Assembly: GCF_963259705.1 (NCBI RefSeq)
Contig: NC_081840.1
Span: forward strand, 2,841,562 to 2,905,561
Reading direction: 5' to 3'
From: Myotis daubentonii
Lineage: Eukaryota > Chordata > Mammalia > Chiroptera > Vespertilionidae
Length of the DNA stretch: 64,000 nucleotides
Under the pieces are notes generated by a model. The model made no database searches. It had not been told where the DNA came from and worked only from the letters and a program-made list of their open reading frames with translations. Below are positions 31,574 to 44,000 of the stretch, piece after piece (position 1 is the stretch's first letter; every line of letters begins with the position of its first letter). Both the position numbers and the translations under genes were made by a program.

Positions 31574-34500
31574 GTATTTGGAGAATGTTCTGCTCCCCCG
31601 CAAGCAGGTCCCTGCGCAGCCCCGCCCCTCCCGTTCGCCCCGCATAGGGTTAACGCCAAGGACTTTCTGTGAGGCCGGGTCTCACAGGCAAACCGAAACA
31701 GGCGTGGGCCGTGTGATGTCCCGGCACAGGCCGGGCGTGCCCCCCCATGGCCCTGCCGGTGGCCCACGTGCTGCGGTCCCTAGTTCCCAAGCACCTCTAC
31801 GCAGCTCTCCACGCCTCTAAGGTTCTGACGCTGACCCTTCCGGGCAAGTGATCTGTGAGATGCGGGTTACATCTTTGCTCCTTCACTCGCTCCTTTTGTG
31901 AACTGGGGCAAGTGACAATGTCTCCTGTCCTCAGACTCTTAATATAGAAAATGGGGACCCTCCCACCTACTGTGCAGATGAGAGTGAGGCTCAGAGAGGT
32001 GAGCCTGGGCAAGGTCACATGAGGCCAGACTCAGCGAGGGGGTCCTGACACTCATGCCAGACCCTGTCCATCCTGCCCTCTAACGGGCAGGGGGCTGTGC
32101 GGCCGCCGCTGCAGCAGGAAGCTGGCACTAGGGCCTCGCCAAGCCCAGGAGAATGTGCTTCCCCGCCAGGCACTGTGCCGGACAGTCTGTGTGTAGAGGG
32201 CCACGCTCTGCACGCTGCTGGCCTCTCTGGCTCGGGTGGCTGTGTCATCAAGGGTCCCCTTCTCGCAGGACCTGAGCAGCCATGCGTGGGGAGGTCCTCA
32301 CTCCTGTCCCAGGGCCCCTGCCCGCACGTGGCTGCGCAGACTAAGGGCTGGCGGAGGACAGGGCAGGACGGGTGCACTTCCTCACGCTGTGTGTCCCCAA
32401 CGGGCCACAGGTGGATCTGGGTCCTGCCAGCCGGGAAAGAGGCTGGGACAGGCGGCCTCTGGGGAGTTCGTTTTGCTGCCTGAGCTGTGGTCAGAACACA
32501 CCTCCGGGGCCCACGCTGCCCAGTTGGGGCAGAGAGGGCTGGGCAGCGCTGCCCTCTGTGACTTAAACAAGCATGCTACCCCGCAGGGGTGGTTCCCACA
32601 CCGAGTTCTTTTCTTACTTGTCCAGGGAAGTGGTTGACCCCCTTTGACCCAGCCTTCACGAAGGCAGACACTTTCCACCTGAACAAGTACAAGACGGTTA
32701 AGGTGCCCATGATGTACAGCGCGGGCAACTTCGCCTCCACCTTTGACGAGAGACTCCGTTGCCACGTCCTCCAGCTGCCCTACCGAGGGAACGCCAGCAT
32801 GCTGGTGGTGCTCATGGAGAAGATGAGCGACCACCTGGCCCTGGAGGACTACCTGAGCACAGACCTGGTGGACACGTGGCTGAGGAACATGAGGACCAGG
32901 TACGCCAGGCCCCAGCCCTAGACCAGCTCGGTCTCTGCGAGCACTCGCCACAATTCCGGGGCTCAGTGTCCGTCTCGCCCGTGGCCGATGGGCTCCCTGG
33001 GAGCAGGGGCTGCTTGGCCCTGCTTCCCTCTGTCCTGGCATCTCTCACGGCGCCTGGCTCATTCATCCGCTCGGCCAGGCACTGCCACACATGCACAATG
33101 GAGCCCTCGTGGAGCTCACATCCCAGTGCAGGGAGATGAGGGAGTCGCAGTGCAGGGAGCGAGGGGGCACCAGGGTGCAGGCGCCCCCAGGAAGGCCTGG
33201 AGAAGGTGGTGGCGGATGTGAAGCAGGACCCTGTGGGTGTCTTGGGGGAGGGAAGTGCTACAGGCAGAGGCAGTCTGGGATGGAGAGTGCCTGGTGGGTT
33301 TGAGGAACAGCAAGGCAGCAGGGAGGAGGGGAGGTCTGATAACCAGGGCCCAGGCCCCCAGGGCCATACATCACAGGCCCCAGAAAAGACGGGCTTTTCC
33401 TGAGGGACATGGGAAGCCCCAGGGGATCTGAGCAGAGGAGGACCAGGGTCTGACTCGTGTTTGAAAGAGCCACACAGCCATGTGGAGTAAAGACACTGCA
33501 GGGAGAGGGAAGGAGACCCGTCAGGAGGTCGCTGAAACCACCCCGTCAGGATGCTGCCCTGGGCTGTGGGGTGAGCGCAGCAACGCTCTGAGTGACCTAG
33601 GAAACTGGTACTGCTGTTTGGGGCTACACCTCATAAATTAAGAAATTGAGACTTCTTTAAAAAGATGAATCTAGTGTCAATTATTTGTTTTCATGCTTCT
33701 TGTTTTTGAGCCACAGAACTCATCTTTTTAAACACAAATTTCAGAGAAATCCAGTGCATATAAAACAGAATATCAGCATGTCTGCCTCGGGGGGTTGGGG
33801 GGGGGGGCCTTCACTCCCTCCTGCGGTCCATCCCGACTCCTAAGACTCTGGAACGCCGCCGGGCTGCAGACTGTGGCTGCAGCGCCAGCCTGGGGCCTGC
33901 AGGATTGCTGCAAGCAAAGAACTGCTGCAAGGAGTTCCTTGCTTTGGGCTGTTTTTAAGACATAGGGAAAGGGATGCAAAATGCAGTATCCTTTGCTAAT
34001 GAGACCGTGAGTCACTGGCTGGGAGATCAAACCCGTTCGGTGAAGCTGAAGTTACATATCAGCGGTTTCCCCCGAGCCAGAGCATCACAAAAGAATGGCA
34101 TGAGCTATGTCCAGTGAGCGACTCATTAATGGGAATGATCTTGGAGAGAGTGATCTTTGTAGCCTGCAGCCTACGGCTCTGTCTCCATTTCCCCATTACA
34201 TCTGCTTGTACCACAGACACATGGAGGTTTTCTTCCCGAAGTTCAAGTTGGATCAGAAGTATGAGATGCATGAGCTGCTTAAGCAGATGAGAGTCACGAG
34301 AATCTTCTCACCCTGGGCCAACCTGGGCGAGCTGTCGGCCATGGCGAGAAACCTGAAAGTGTCTCAGGTAAGCCAGTCTCTCATGCGGACCCCAGCCCCG
34401 AGGATGAAGTCGGGCCAAAACCAACACGTTTTTGCAGATGATTTTAATGTTGATAAAATTCCAAGTTGTAGTAGAAGCTTAGATTTAAATTCCGAGGGCT

Positions 34501-36264
34501 TGAAATAGCACCTGAGTTGGATGTTTTAAGAATTTTGAGCTACTTTATTAAAACATTAATTTCTCTTATGGAGAGCTCTCCCCCTCCTCTCACAAGCACT
34601 CAAGAAGTGTACCCCTGACAAGGAACTCATTCATGGGTTCATTTAAAATGTCATGAAGTCACACCACTCTCAAGATGAAAGAAACCCCCAGAAGCTACCT
34701 GCCCAACTTCCCACCCTTGTTGGCACCCCCTCTATAATATCCCTACACATTATCCTCTAGTTTTCCAGCCCTCTTTCCTTCCTTCTTCCCTCCCTTTCTC
34801 CTCCTCCCTCCCTCTCTTCTTTGTAATGCTTCCACTGACAGGGAAGCAACACTTTGAAAAGCAACTCAATCCACAAATGGCCAAAATTGTAATTGTTTTG
34901 TTTTCATATATATGGCTTTGGGGTGTTTTTTCCCTGTACCCCCATTAACGCATACTCTTGGGCCCTTGTTCTGCCTCTAAAGATTAGTCACCTCCCACAA
35001 GGAATCCCCTCAGCTCATCTGCTGTCTCAGTGGGAACCTGCTGGTTTCAAGGGGAGCCAGGCCTGTTACCTGTGGTCGGAGCAGCCCAGGACATTGCAGG
35101 GAGCTGCCTACCACTCCTGGCCGCTCACTGACGCCAACAGTAACCCCCTCATTCTTACGACTGAGAAAATGTTCTGACATTTCCAAGCGGCAGCTACATC
35201 TTCCCCTGCTCCTTCTTAGCTGAGGGGTTTGACTATTTTCCCATTTTCTCCTTCCAAGGGAGGTTTAAAATGGCAGCCCCCTGAGCAGGACTCAGCAGGG
35301 GAGCAGGCCTACAGCCAGGCCTTCGTCTCGGGAGATGAGAGGAATAAACAGGACAGCCCCGCAGACCAGCACCTGTAAGGCTTTCTGCTGCAGACACGGC
35401 ATGGTGACTCCGTGTGCTCTTTATAGTTTAAGTGGCAAACCACTAACTGTCCTCCCTGTTTGCTCCTGGAGAACTTCCACTCCAGGACATTGGGGAACCC
35501 CCAGGAGCTGCTACACTGATGCTTCCTCTATCTCTTATAATTAGGTTGGTCCATCACCCGCTTAACATGAGGTGCCTGGACAAAAGGGCCTCCCAGCCAG
35601 GACAGGTGGCCTGAGTACAGGCAACCAGAGTCCAGGAAGTCCTCAGGGACCCCAGCACTTGCCCAGGACTCAGGTGCTGGGAAGCTGCCGCAGACTAGCC
35701 ACACCCCTCACCCAGCTGGCCCGCCAGAGGGAAGGCCAGAGTGTTCGGGGCTCCAGGCAGCGTGAGCACCTTCCCGAGGAGCACCAGCTGTGCCCAAGGA
35801 TCAGCAGCACAGAGGCCGCGCTGATCTGATGCATGCATGCAGGGGTCGGCCAGTGTTTCCCATTTGGGGTCCTGGTGTCTCCTGGTATTTGAGCTTCTAA
35901 GGCAAGTCCCTGGGCAACCTCAGATGCTTCCCCTGAGCACAGAGGAGCCCCATCCCACTCGTTCCCAGGAGCACGGCCCTGTAGGTAGGACCACAGCAAA
36001 AGCTGTCAAGGGGCTCAGTTCCCTCCTCTTGACTGCCACCCACATGGTCTTCCACACGACTTCCTTTTCCAGGTTCTACAAAGAGCAGTGACTGAGGTGG
36101 ATGAAAAAGGAACCGAGGCAGTGGCAGGAACCCTGTCGGAAATTATAGCTTACTCCATGCCTCCCATCATCAAAGTGAACCGGCCGTTTCATTTCCTGAT
36201 CTATGAAGAAACCTGGAGGGTGCCCCTATTTCTGGGCAGGGTGGTAAACCCCGCCCTCCTGTGA
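30919..36264 (+). CDS. SERPINA10: protein Z-dependent protease inhibitor (SERPINA10)
   Basis: This is the secreted plasma serpin that, with protein Z on phospholipid, inhibits factor Xa and also inhibits factor XIa. Coding exons are 30919-31573, 32626-32899, 34217-34367 and 36073-36264. The joins are in frame and give 423 residues; human ZPI has 444. Residues 1 to about 23 are a signal peptide (LLLPCLLAQVWLLPG). An acidic segment follows at about 44-49 (six Glu), much shorter than in human. The core has ISMRHEGNVVFSP and the HLNKYKTVKVPMMY stretch, whose Lys-Tyr pair corresponds to protein Z contacts in human ZPI. The hinge is GTEAVAGTLSE, and the unusual P1-P1' pair is Tyr387-Ser388 (IIAYSMPP), as in ZPI. 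The protein ends RVVNPALL. The start is the ATG that opens the signal peptide. No disabling change is seen. Confidence 0.97.
31580..32620. other. SERPINA10 intron, GC-rich
   Basis: No further exon. About 31885-32040 has weak MIR-like text (AATATAGAAAATGGGGACC, GAGGCTCAGAGAGG). The remainder looks unique. Confidence 0.4.
32626..32899 (+). CDS. SERPINA10: SERPINA10 second coding exon
   Basis: The acceptor ACTTGTCCAG ends at 32625 and the donor AGGACCAG/GTACGCC is at 32899/32900. The 274 bases code from KWLTPFDPAFT through LRNMRTR, including DTFHLNKYKTVKV and the MSDHLALEDYL helix region. Confidence 0.95.
32905..34210. other. SERPINA10 intron
   Basis: No exon or clear repeat recognised. A G-run at about 33788-33808 is a simple-sequence feature. 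Confidence 0.4.
34217..34367 (+). CDS. SERPINA10: SERPINA10 third coding exon
   Basis: The acceptor TTGTACCACAG ends at 34216 and the donor TCTCAG/GTAAGCC is at 34367/34368. The 151 bases code for HMEVFFPKFKLDQKYEMHEL and onward to NLKVSQ. Confidence 0.95.
34370..36070. other. SERPINA10 last intron
   Basis: No exon or clear repeat recognised. A CT-rich stretch lies at about 34765-34820. Confidence 0.4.
36073..36264 (+). CDS. SERPINA10: SERPINA10 last exon with stop
   Basis: The acceptor CCTTTTCCAG ends at 36072 and the TGA stop is at 36262-36264. It codes for the hinge, the reactive loop with the Tyr-Ser scissile bond (AYSMPP), and the C-terminal strands. No canonical AATAAA follows within about 600 bases. 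Confidence 0.95.
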   Translation, partial: VLQRAVTEVDEKGTEAVAGTLSEIIAYSMPPIIKVNRPFHFLIYEETWRVPLFLGRVVNPALL

Positions 36265-36689
36265 TGGACGACAAGCACGAGGACGCGGTGCCCAGTGGAT
36301 GCCGATCTGCCTGAGGTACGGGCACCCGCGCAGGCACTGGTGCTGGGTGGCAGGAAGGATGGCTCCTGTCTGCTGCTGTTTGAGCCACTCTTAGAGAAAT
36401 CCGAGTGTTCAAGTCAAACTTATTTTCAGGTGAGGTTTGCACAACCCGTTCGGTATGTGCAGCTGCGACTAAGAGCCTTTGCTGCTGACCGAAGCAAGCT
36501 TGGTGGAATGCCTTTGCCCTCCTGTTACTCACATACCAGGACACTCTCCAGATGAGCCTTTGGGAGGAAGACACAGACACATTCTCCATGAGTCACGTGC
36601 TTCACTCTCTACTTCCCTCTGGTGCAAAATAAGCGTTTTCTTGTCATCTGCTGTAGAACCATTTCTTGCTGACTAAAATTAGAAAAACA

Positions 36690-36893
36690 GCCCAGCCCTG
36701 TGGCTCAATGGTTGAATATCAACCTATGAACCAGGAGGTCATGGTTTGATTCCCAGTCAGGGCACATGCCCGGGTTGCAGGCTCGATCCCCAGTAAGGGT
36801 ATGCAGGAGGCAGCCAGTCAGTGATTCTCTCTCATCATTGATGTTTCTATCCCTCTCCCTTCCTCTCTGAAATCAATACAAATATATTAACCT
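36690..36893 (+). mobile_element. VES-type SINE
   Basis: Head CAGCCCTGTGGCTCAATGG, core CCCCAGTAAGGG, CT-rich stretch, and end AAATCAATACAAATA. It lies about 430 bases after the SERPINA10 stop. Confidence 0.88.
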
Positions 36894-36899
36894 GTCCTG

Positions 36900-38670
36900 A
36901 TCCCAGCGTCTGATCAGCGCGGCCATTTCCTCCAGGCAGGCGAGAGATGCAGCACATCACTTGGCAGAGGCATTCGCTGAGCCTCAGGCCACCCCGTTCA
37001 ATACCTTCATTTTACAAAGGACGGGGATGGGGAACCAGACACAGGTCACATTGTGACTTTCAAGGGCCCCAGGCACTCTTGGGTCTTTCCGACATAAAAA
37101 AAGATACGCATATTAAAAATTTGATTTTATGACGGCATTGGTATAATAATGAATACATTATGCACTGTGTTTGTCTTTATACCAATGCAGGTAAAGTATG
37201 TAACTTGCTGATTGCAAAAAGTAAAACATTCATGAGCCCCAGAAGGTATCCTGGGCCTTAGGCACTGTGCCTACTGCACCTAATGGATGTGTCGCAGGAA
37301 GTGGCAGGAAAAGCAAATGCTTGCCACGGTTACCCAGTGGCCCCGCCTATTTCTCTTTTCCTTCTTTCCACCTAAACCGCCCGGTGAGGTCCAGCGGAAC
37401 AGGCCGCGTGGGCTCGCTGCTCAGTCAGCCGCTGCGCTTAAACGAGAAGCCTGGCCCGCGCCGAGGCTACCAGGAAAACAGCCAATCCCTGACGCTCTTA
37501 GCGGTCACTTTCTGTTACAGAGACAAGAAAGTATTTTAGGAGTAAATTCTGAGACTCGTGACTAGGGCTAACTCATCTTGGAGTGTCAACTGTGTTAATT
37601 AAATGCCTAATTGGATTTCTATCTGTTTGCTATCAATTTTATACCTAAAATTAATTTTTTGATTAGTCATCTTAACTATTAATTTAAATCAGAGTATTGT
37701 GTGTCATATTAATGTGAACACATAGTAATATTAGGCTACAGTCTGAAGACTGACTTTTCATCATTCTAAAATCTGGACATGGGTTCACTGTGTACTCCTT
37801 CCAAGGGCACCACGTGACAGTTGGTAAGGGCAGGGCAGTTCCAGGGCCTAGAAAGAGAGACACAAAATAGAGGACTAACTCCACCTGGCATTCCTCAGTG
37901 ACCTGTTAGTATTCAGTTAACCAGGTTTATTTGTGGGAAGATACTAGAAAGAGAAATAAAAGAGGGTTCAATCAAATTACCTACTTTTAGAGATGAAACT
38001 TAGGGGGGGAAGTCTATGGAAACATAATATTCTCTAACAGAACTAATGGGTAAAGCCAGTTATGGAAAGGTTCACTGCTATTGAAGGGTTCATATAACAT
38101 GCAGAGCAAACTCCCTCACCTCCCCACGAGCACCGCAAACGATGCGGCATAACGACTGTCACTAGCACGTTGCTCTCTGAGGCAGACCAGTGAAAAGTGC
38201 AGTCAATGATACAGAAAATTCAAGTTTTCAACTGAGGGGAGAACCTGAACATTACAACAATGTTTAGTGTCAGGTTTTTAAAACTGTTCCTACAGACACC
38301 AACATACCCACAGTCTCTCTCTCACACAGGCTATAATAATGAGAACAGAGTATTGAATTAATCTAATTCGTTTATCTGCGCTGTGAACTCCTCCTCAAGC
38401 TGAATTGCCTATTCATTTCAGTTCAGATATTTCATGTTTGCCTACTAACCACAAGGCAAAATTGAGCTGTCCCTTCCAGAGGAAGGGGTCTGAGCTCAGG
38501 AAGTCAAATAATGGAAATGATTTTCAGATGCGTATGAGGTTGTGGAAGAATATTTTTATATGCCCCTTATTCTACCGCTATGAAGTAAAATCCATTTAAG
38601 CCCTATCTCCATTTCTGTCAGTAAAATTGAGCTCTACAGGTCTGTTTTTGTTTGCAGTGCTGACCTGTGA
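36900..38670. other. gene-free intergenic DNA
   Basis: No gene recognised. A perfect 12-bp inverted repeat (GCATTGGTATAA at 37135-37146 with its complement at 37177-37188) could form a hairpin with a 30-base loop. Confidence 0.4.
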
Positions 38671-38680
38671 AATTCTAGAA

Positions 38681-38892
38681 CAGCGGTTCTCAACCTGTGG
38701 GTCGTGACCCCTTTGGCGGTCAAACGACCCTTTCCCAGGGGTCGCCTAAGACCATCCTGCATATCAGATATTTACATGACGATTCATCACAGTAGCAACA
38801 TGACAGTGATGAAGCAGCAACGAAAATAATTTCATGGTTGGGTCACAACATGAGGAACTGTATTTAAAGGGCCAGGAGGTTGAGAACCACTG
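38681..38892 (+). mobile_element. non-autonomous hAT element
   Basis: The ends CAGCGGTTCTCAACCTG and GGTTGAGAACCACTG are flanked by TTCTAGAA and CTCTAGAA, an 8-bp target duplication of the nTCTAGAn type typical for hAT. Confidence 0.9.
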
Positions 38893-38899
38893 CTCTAGA

Positions 38900-40977
38900 A
38901 CCTGTCCTTAAAATGCAAGTTTCCATAATTAACAAACAGTTGACGGTGATGTCCCTCCTTCTCTGCAGTTAGGTGGAGGAGATCTTTCTTTCCCACAGCT
39001 AGTTTGGAGGAACTGTCTGATAAGTTGCTACGCCAAGGACTTTTACAAGAGTATCAGTCTCGTTTCGGTGTGAATCTGTGTGTGGATGGTCATAACTGTC
39101 AGCAATTTGTGTTTTACTCTGATTTTATATATCTGGTTTTAGAAATATATATAATTTTAAAAAATATGTCAACAGTTTTAGAAATGATCGTGTTCTAAAA
39201 GAGGAAAGGAAACTTCTGAGCATAATTTTGAGTGACTGTGTGACTTGATTGCTTAGTGCCTTGCAGTGAGACTGCATTGCCCTCATACACCCCTGGACTG
39301 TAGGAGCTGTAGTGACTTTTCTCTATAGAGTCACTCTCCTCTTCTCTCACACGCGTAAAGGAAATAAAGGTTCCTAACTCTGCTAAATGTATTAGTGAAC
39401 AAACAAACTGGAATGCTCCATTTTATTTAAAGTGACAGAGTCCATGCTGATTATGAATCACAGTGCTGGGGAACTGATGTCCCACTCACGCACCACAAAC
39501 TCTCCCAGATCACAATGTGTTAAAGTGCATGTCAGCGATGCTGGTCGGAGACATCATTAAAATAGTTCCATGAAATCCATAAGGGAAGTACTAAATTAGC
39601 CACATGGTCAAGCTTCTCGAACCTACTCAATTTTTAAGTACTGACAAATGGGTTGAACAATTCCATTAACCTATCCTTAAATGAAAGATATCAAGAATCA
39701 TAAAAATAGCCAACAAGAGCCAATTGTAAGGAAAGATGGAGAGAAATTGAGTGGAAGTTTCACACGAGTAGCTGTTCCTGAGTCATTTACAGTTGAGGTC
39801 AGCGTGCTTCTGTTACTCATCACTTAAAGGTGAACTATCTTACTCTTTCATTAGAGAATAAAAATTGCAAAAAAGTATTTAAAACTTTTTTCACAAACAC
39901 AGGCATCTCATTCTCATTAACCTATGCTTTATTTTAAGTAAATTCACTATTCATTATTTCACATTATAAAAAGTAACCACACACGCATATGCATTCACAA
40001 ATTAGATCATCTTTATCATACATCAATATATTTTAAAAAACAAAGATTTTCTAATATCAGTATAGTTATATGCTGATTGCATTTTGTAATAGAGAAGCTG
40101 ACAATAGCTTCATACAGTATATCTCAAGATCTGACATTTTAAAATTAATAATCATACATGTTCTACAGGCAAACTGTGATGGAAATCTTAGCATTAGTAT
40201 AAATAAAGGCTGTTGACATAGCATAAGCATGATAGCTCAGAGTAACAGCTGATTCAAACTAGATTCATCATTTTTAATTAAGGACAAATACAATCTAAAA
40301 TGTAAACAAAGTATAAAATAAAATTTTCTAGGAAATAAAGGAAATCATGAATCTATTATTTTTAAGGTAATTGTGGCTAAAAGTTATGAGAAATCTTTGT
40401 GGAATTTCCATTGCCAAATTTAAGTTTCAGAATATCCGGGTACACCACATGGTCACCACAATCAGACTGATAACATAGTGGACTGCTGTTTGTACCCTTT
40501 TCAGTGTGGTTGTTGGGCTTGGAGATGCGTGAGAAACAGTGTCTTCCTAATTGACTCCCAGGCCCCTCCAAGTGATTCTCTAGCAGGGCATTGCAGTGGA
40601 TGTGGGCTTTCATATAGGTTTAAATGCTAAAGCTCTAGAACAAGTAAACAGATGGTTTCCTGCACAAATAGAGTCAGCCGTGTCTCTTCTGCAGCAGTTG
40701 TTAAAGCACATACTAAAGTTGTTTTTCATTACACTTCACTGTAACATTGGAATTCTGCAACCACATTATTATTTAAGAAATATATATATATTATGCCTCC
40801 TACGGAATCTAATTTCAAATATGGGGCTTTTACAACATCAGCTGCCCTAATGTATCTCTTTCCATTAATTAAAAAAAAAAAAAAAAAAAAGGAGCCCCAG
40901 CCATTGCTTTAGCTTTTGTCCATCAATCACATTATCTCCAGGTGTCTTTGTTTTGCCTCCTTCATCAAGCAGATGAT
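38900..40977 (-). other. PPP4R4 3'-UTR side and intergenic DNA
   Basis: AT-rich, with no coding potential I trust. If the PPP4R4 stop at 40978 is right, part of this is its 3' UTR. Minus-strand AATAAA candidates occur near 39929 and 39422; I cannot choose between them. Confidence 0.35.
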
Positions 40978-41002
40978 TTAAGGATTGGATTTTCTGGATT
41001 TT
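40978..41002 (-). CDS. PPP4R4: PPP4R4 terminal exon with stop
   Basis: After the acceptor GACAAAG, 25 bases code for the end of one codon, then KSRKSNP and TAA (complement of TTA at 40978-40980). KSRKSNP is the known PPP4R4 C-terminus. The acceptor is preceded by an exceptionally long pyrimidine tract. Confidence 0.65.
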
Positions 41003-44000
41003 CTTTGTCAAAAAGGATGAGAAAAAGAGAGGGGGGAGGAAAAGAAAGAGGACGGGGAAAGAGGATAGAAGGAGGGAGGGGTGAGGGAGGAAGAAAGGAA
41101 AGGGAAAGAGAGAAGAAAGGAGAAAACAAAACATGAAAAATTGTATCCATATAATGCTTTAAAAGTAAATAAATATAGATAGAATCTACTATGAGAATCC
41201 TGAGTTAGTGAAAAATAAATTGCATATTATCTATTACTTGGAATTACCTTTAATTACCAAATCCTGTATGCCCCTAAAATAGCATTCAATTCAGTTCATA
41301 CAACTTTCCTTACATTTTTTTTCATATAACCATAACAGAAATTCAGCTTAAATACTAGTATATCAATTATCTGGCTTTAAAAGATTTAAGATACAATGCA
41401 TTCCCATACATCCTTTAAGACATCTATATTCCTAACTACCAGACTGTGTCATCTGTGTGATACTAAGAAGTTGGAGAAGGTATTGTATAAAATTTTGTTG
41501 AGCAGGAAAAACAGATATTAATATATTGTGAAATTATTTCCTAGGCTTATTTTAAGTATAAAGGATATGTTTCATTGGGACATAACATGGTGCGGAACTA
41601 TAGGTAATACTTCACAGAAGCATAAGGAAACATAACCACATGGACCCTGGTCTGGTTATGGGCAGTGTGCATTTGTGAGAAAGTCCAAATGAGAAGCACA
41701 TTAGCTGGAGGTACGGTTATGGACTCATAGATCCAGTCACACGTTAAAAAAGCAGCTGTGATACCAATATTCCTCCTCCCTCAGAACATTCAGAGCAGGA
41801 GAAACAAACGATGTGATTTGTTAGCAGAGTGTTTGTTTCTAGATTCATTTTTTAAACAATTACATATATAATTGATTATATAATTAATGTAATTATACTT
41901 TATATATTGAGCAGGAGAAAATTCAGTCTATGAATAGGAAAAACATGCTCAACAATGAAAGAACAGATAAAAAAAGTAATCTGAAATAAAGGAGAGTTGA
42001 TATAAAGTTTCAATGGTCTTTATTTTTTAAAAAATGCCTGTGGCATTTAGAAAAATAAGTTGAGAAGAGAATGAATTATATGCTGATGTAATTGTGTTCT
42101 TCACTAGAAGAATTCTGGGCGATCTTTGAGAGGAAGAAGGTCAAGAGTGACCAAGCGGATGGATCACAGGAGGCCAGAAAAGGAAGGCACCGTGGCAGGT
42201 AAACCAGAGGCAACCCTGTCATTTTACCGACGAGACATGAGGCCCAGAGCACTGAGCGGAACGTCCACAGCTGCTTAGCGGCCCTGGAGCGGGCACAGGC
42301 TCCAGCTCCATGCTCTCTGCAGACATGACCCTCTTCTGGCTCAGTCCTCATGACTTTTAAATGGATCGGCCACAGTATAATCATTAGAGCAACTGTTCCA
42401 AAGAGCATTCTCTGTAAATAAAACTACCCTCTATATTAACGTTACTAATTTGTAATCTCAATATCATTTTTTTCTGTTTCCTATTACTTTTTTCTATGAT
42501 ACATGATCCTACTCTTTCCTTGAGCTCCTTTCCATAAATTTGAATGAATCTTACATACATCTATATTTATATATACCGGTGGGCAATTAGAAATTTAGAA
42601 TAAGTTACAATATAGTTCAGTTCCTAAAAGCATGGAGTTCCCAATAAAAGATGGATGTCAGAAACTTTATTAGAATATTTATGAATTCAGTGACATATGT
42701 CTAAAAGGACATCTGGATGCTATTTAAATTCTGACTTAATCAGAAGATTCGGGCGTCCTGTAGGAAAGAGTAAACCTGTGAGTAGAGTTGGGGCAGCCTG
42801 GACAAATCACATCCACATGACATGACCTGTTTGTCATCAGGATGGTTCTTATGGGGCAACCCTCTTCCACGTTTAAACTAACAGAAACAAAGGCTTCAGT
42901 GATTCACACAGACATTAACAGCACATAAAAGGAACCCTGGGGGAAAGGAGGAGACAGGCCTTTATAACCTCAATGTTAAGGACAAGTACAGTGGACAGGA
43001 CTCTCCCACATGCTGACCCACACTCTGGACTCCATGCTGCAGGCAGATTGCTTAAGTAGCAGCAGGGCCCATCTTTCTGAGCTCTGGGCCATGAAACACT
43101 GTCCGCTTACACTAGCCATTCAAAGGGATGCAATTACACCAGTGTCTTCTTGAATAAAGTCCCTGAAGGCAAACATTTCACAGAAAATTTTTAAAATCTC
43201 AGATATTAGTGGGAGCCATTTAAAGTCTCTTGTTGATTTCCTTACGTTGCCGTGTCTTTGCCATAGACAGATCATTTTATATAAAGTATCAACATAACAG
43301 AGGCACGTGTGCTAAGAATCCCTTTTAATTTAGAACATTTCCTTGTTACAGTTTCTGTTCTTTGGAAATTAGTGGGAAGGAAAGTGCACTGAGAAAAAGA
43401 GGAGGATGACACACTTAGCAGTACATCGCTGATTACTTACAAGGTGGCCTTACGTGGTGGCAGATCTTTACCTCCACTGCTCTTTGGATCAACTGAGTTA
43501 CCTGTCCCACGGGAGGTGCTGGGGAGGGGAGTGTTAGGAGAAAAGGACGGAGGAAGGCTAGTGGCATTACGAGTCCGGAATGAGTCATCTGAAAGGAACA
43601 CATAGTCAGGCATATTCCATTTACTACGATGGGAACCTAGGAGAAGGAAGCTTACTGGTAGTGGACATTTTTTCTTTTAAAATCAATGTATTAGAGTACA
43701 GTTTATATATAATAAACTGCATCACTACCAAATGTTTCTTCCTGCCCCCTGTAATCGCTCCCTCTGTTCCCCACTCCCTCTGCCTCCTGTCATTAGGGAT
43801 TTGTTTGCATTTTCTGAATTTTATATAAATGGAATCAGATGTGTATCCTTTTTGTGTCTAGCTCCTCTCATTCAGCATAATTATGTTGAGGTTCATCCAT
43901 GTTGTTATGTATAGCGATTCTTCATTCCTTTTTATAGCTGACTGGTACTCCATTGTATGGATATGTCAAAATTTGTTTATCCATTCTCCTATTGCTAGAC

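Noticed and set aside
31129..31767. 212-codon minus-strand frame across the SERPINA10 first coding exon
   Set aside because: Antisense shadow of a GC-rich coding exon.
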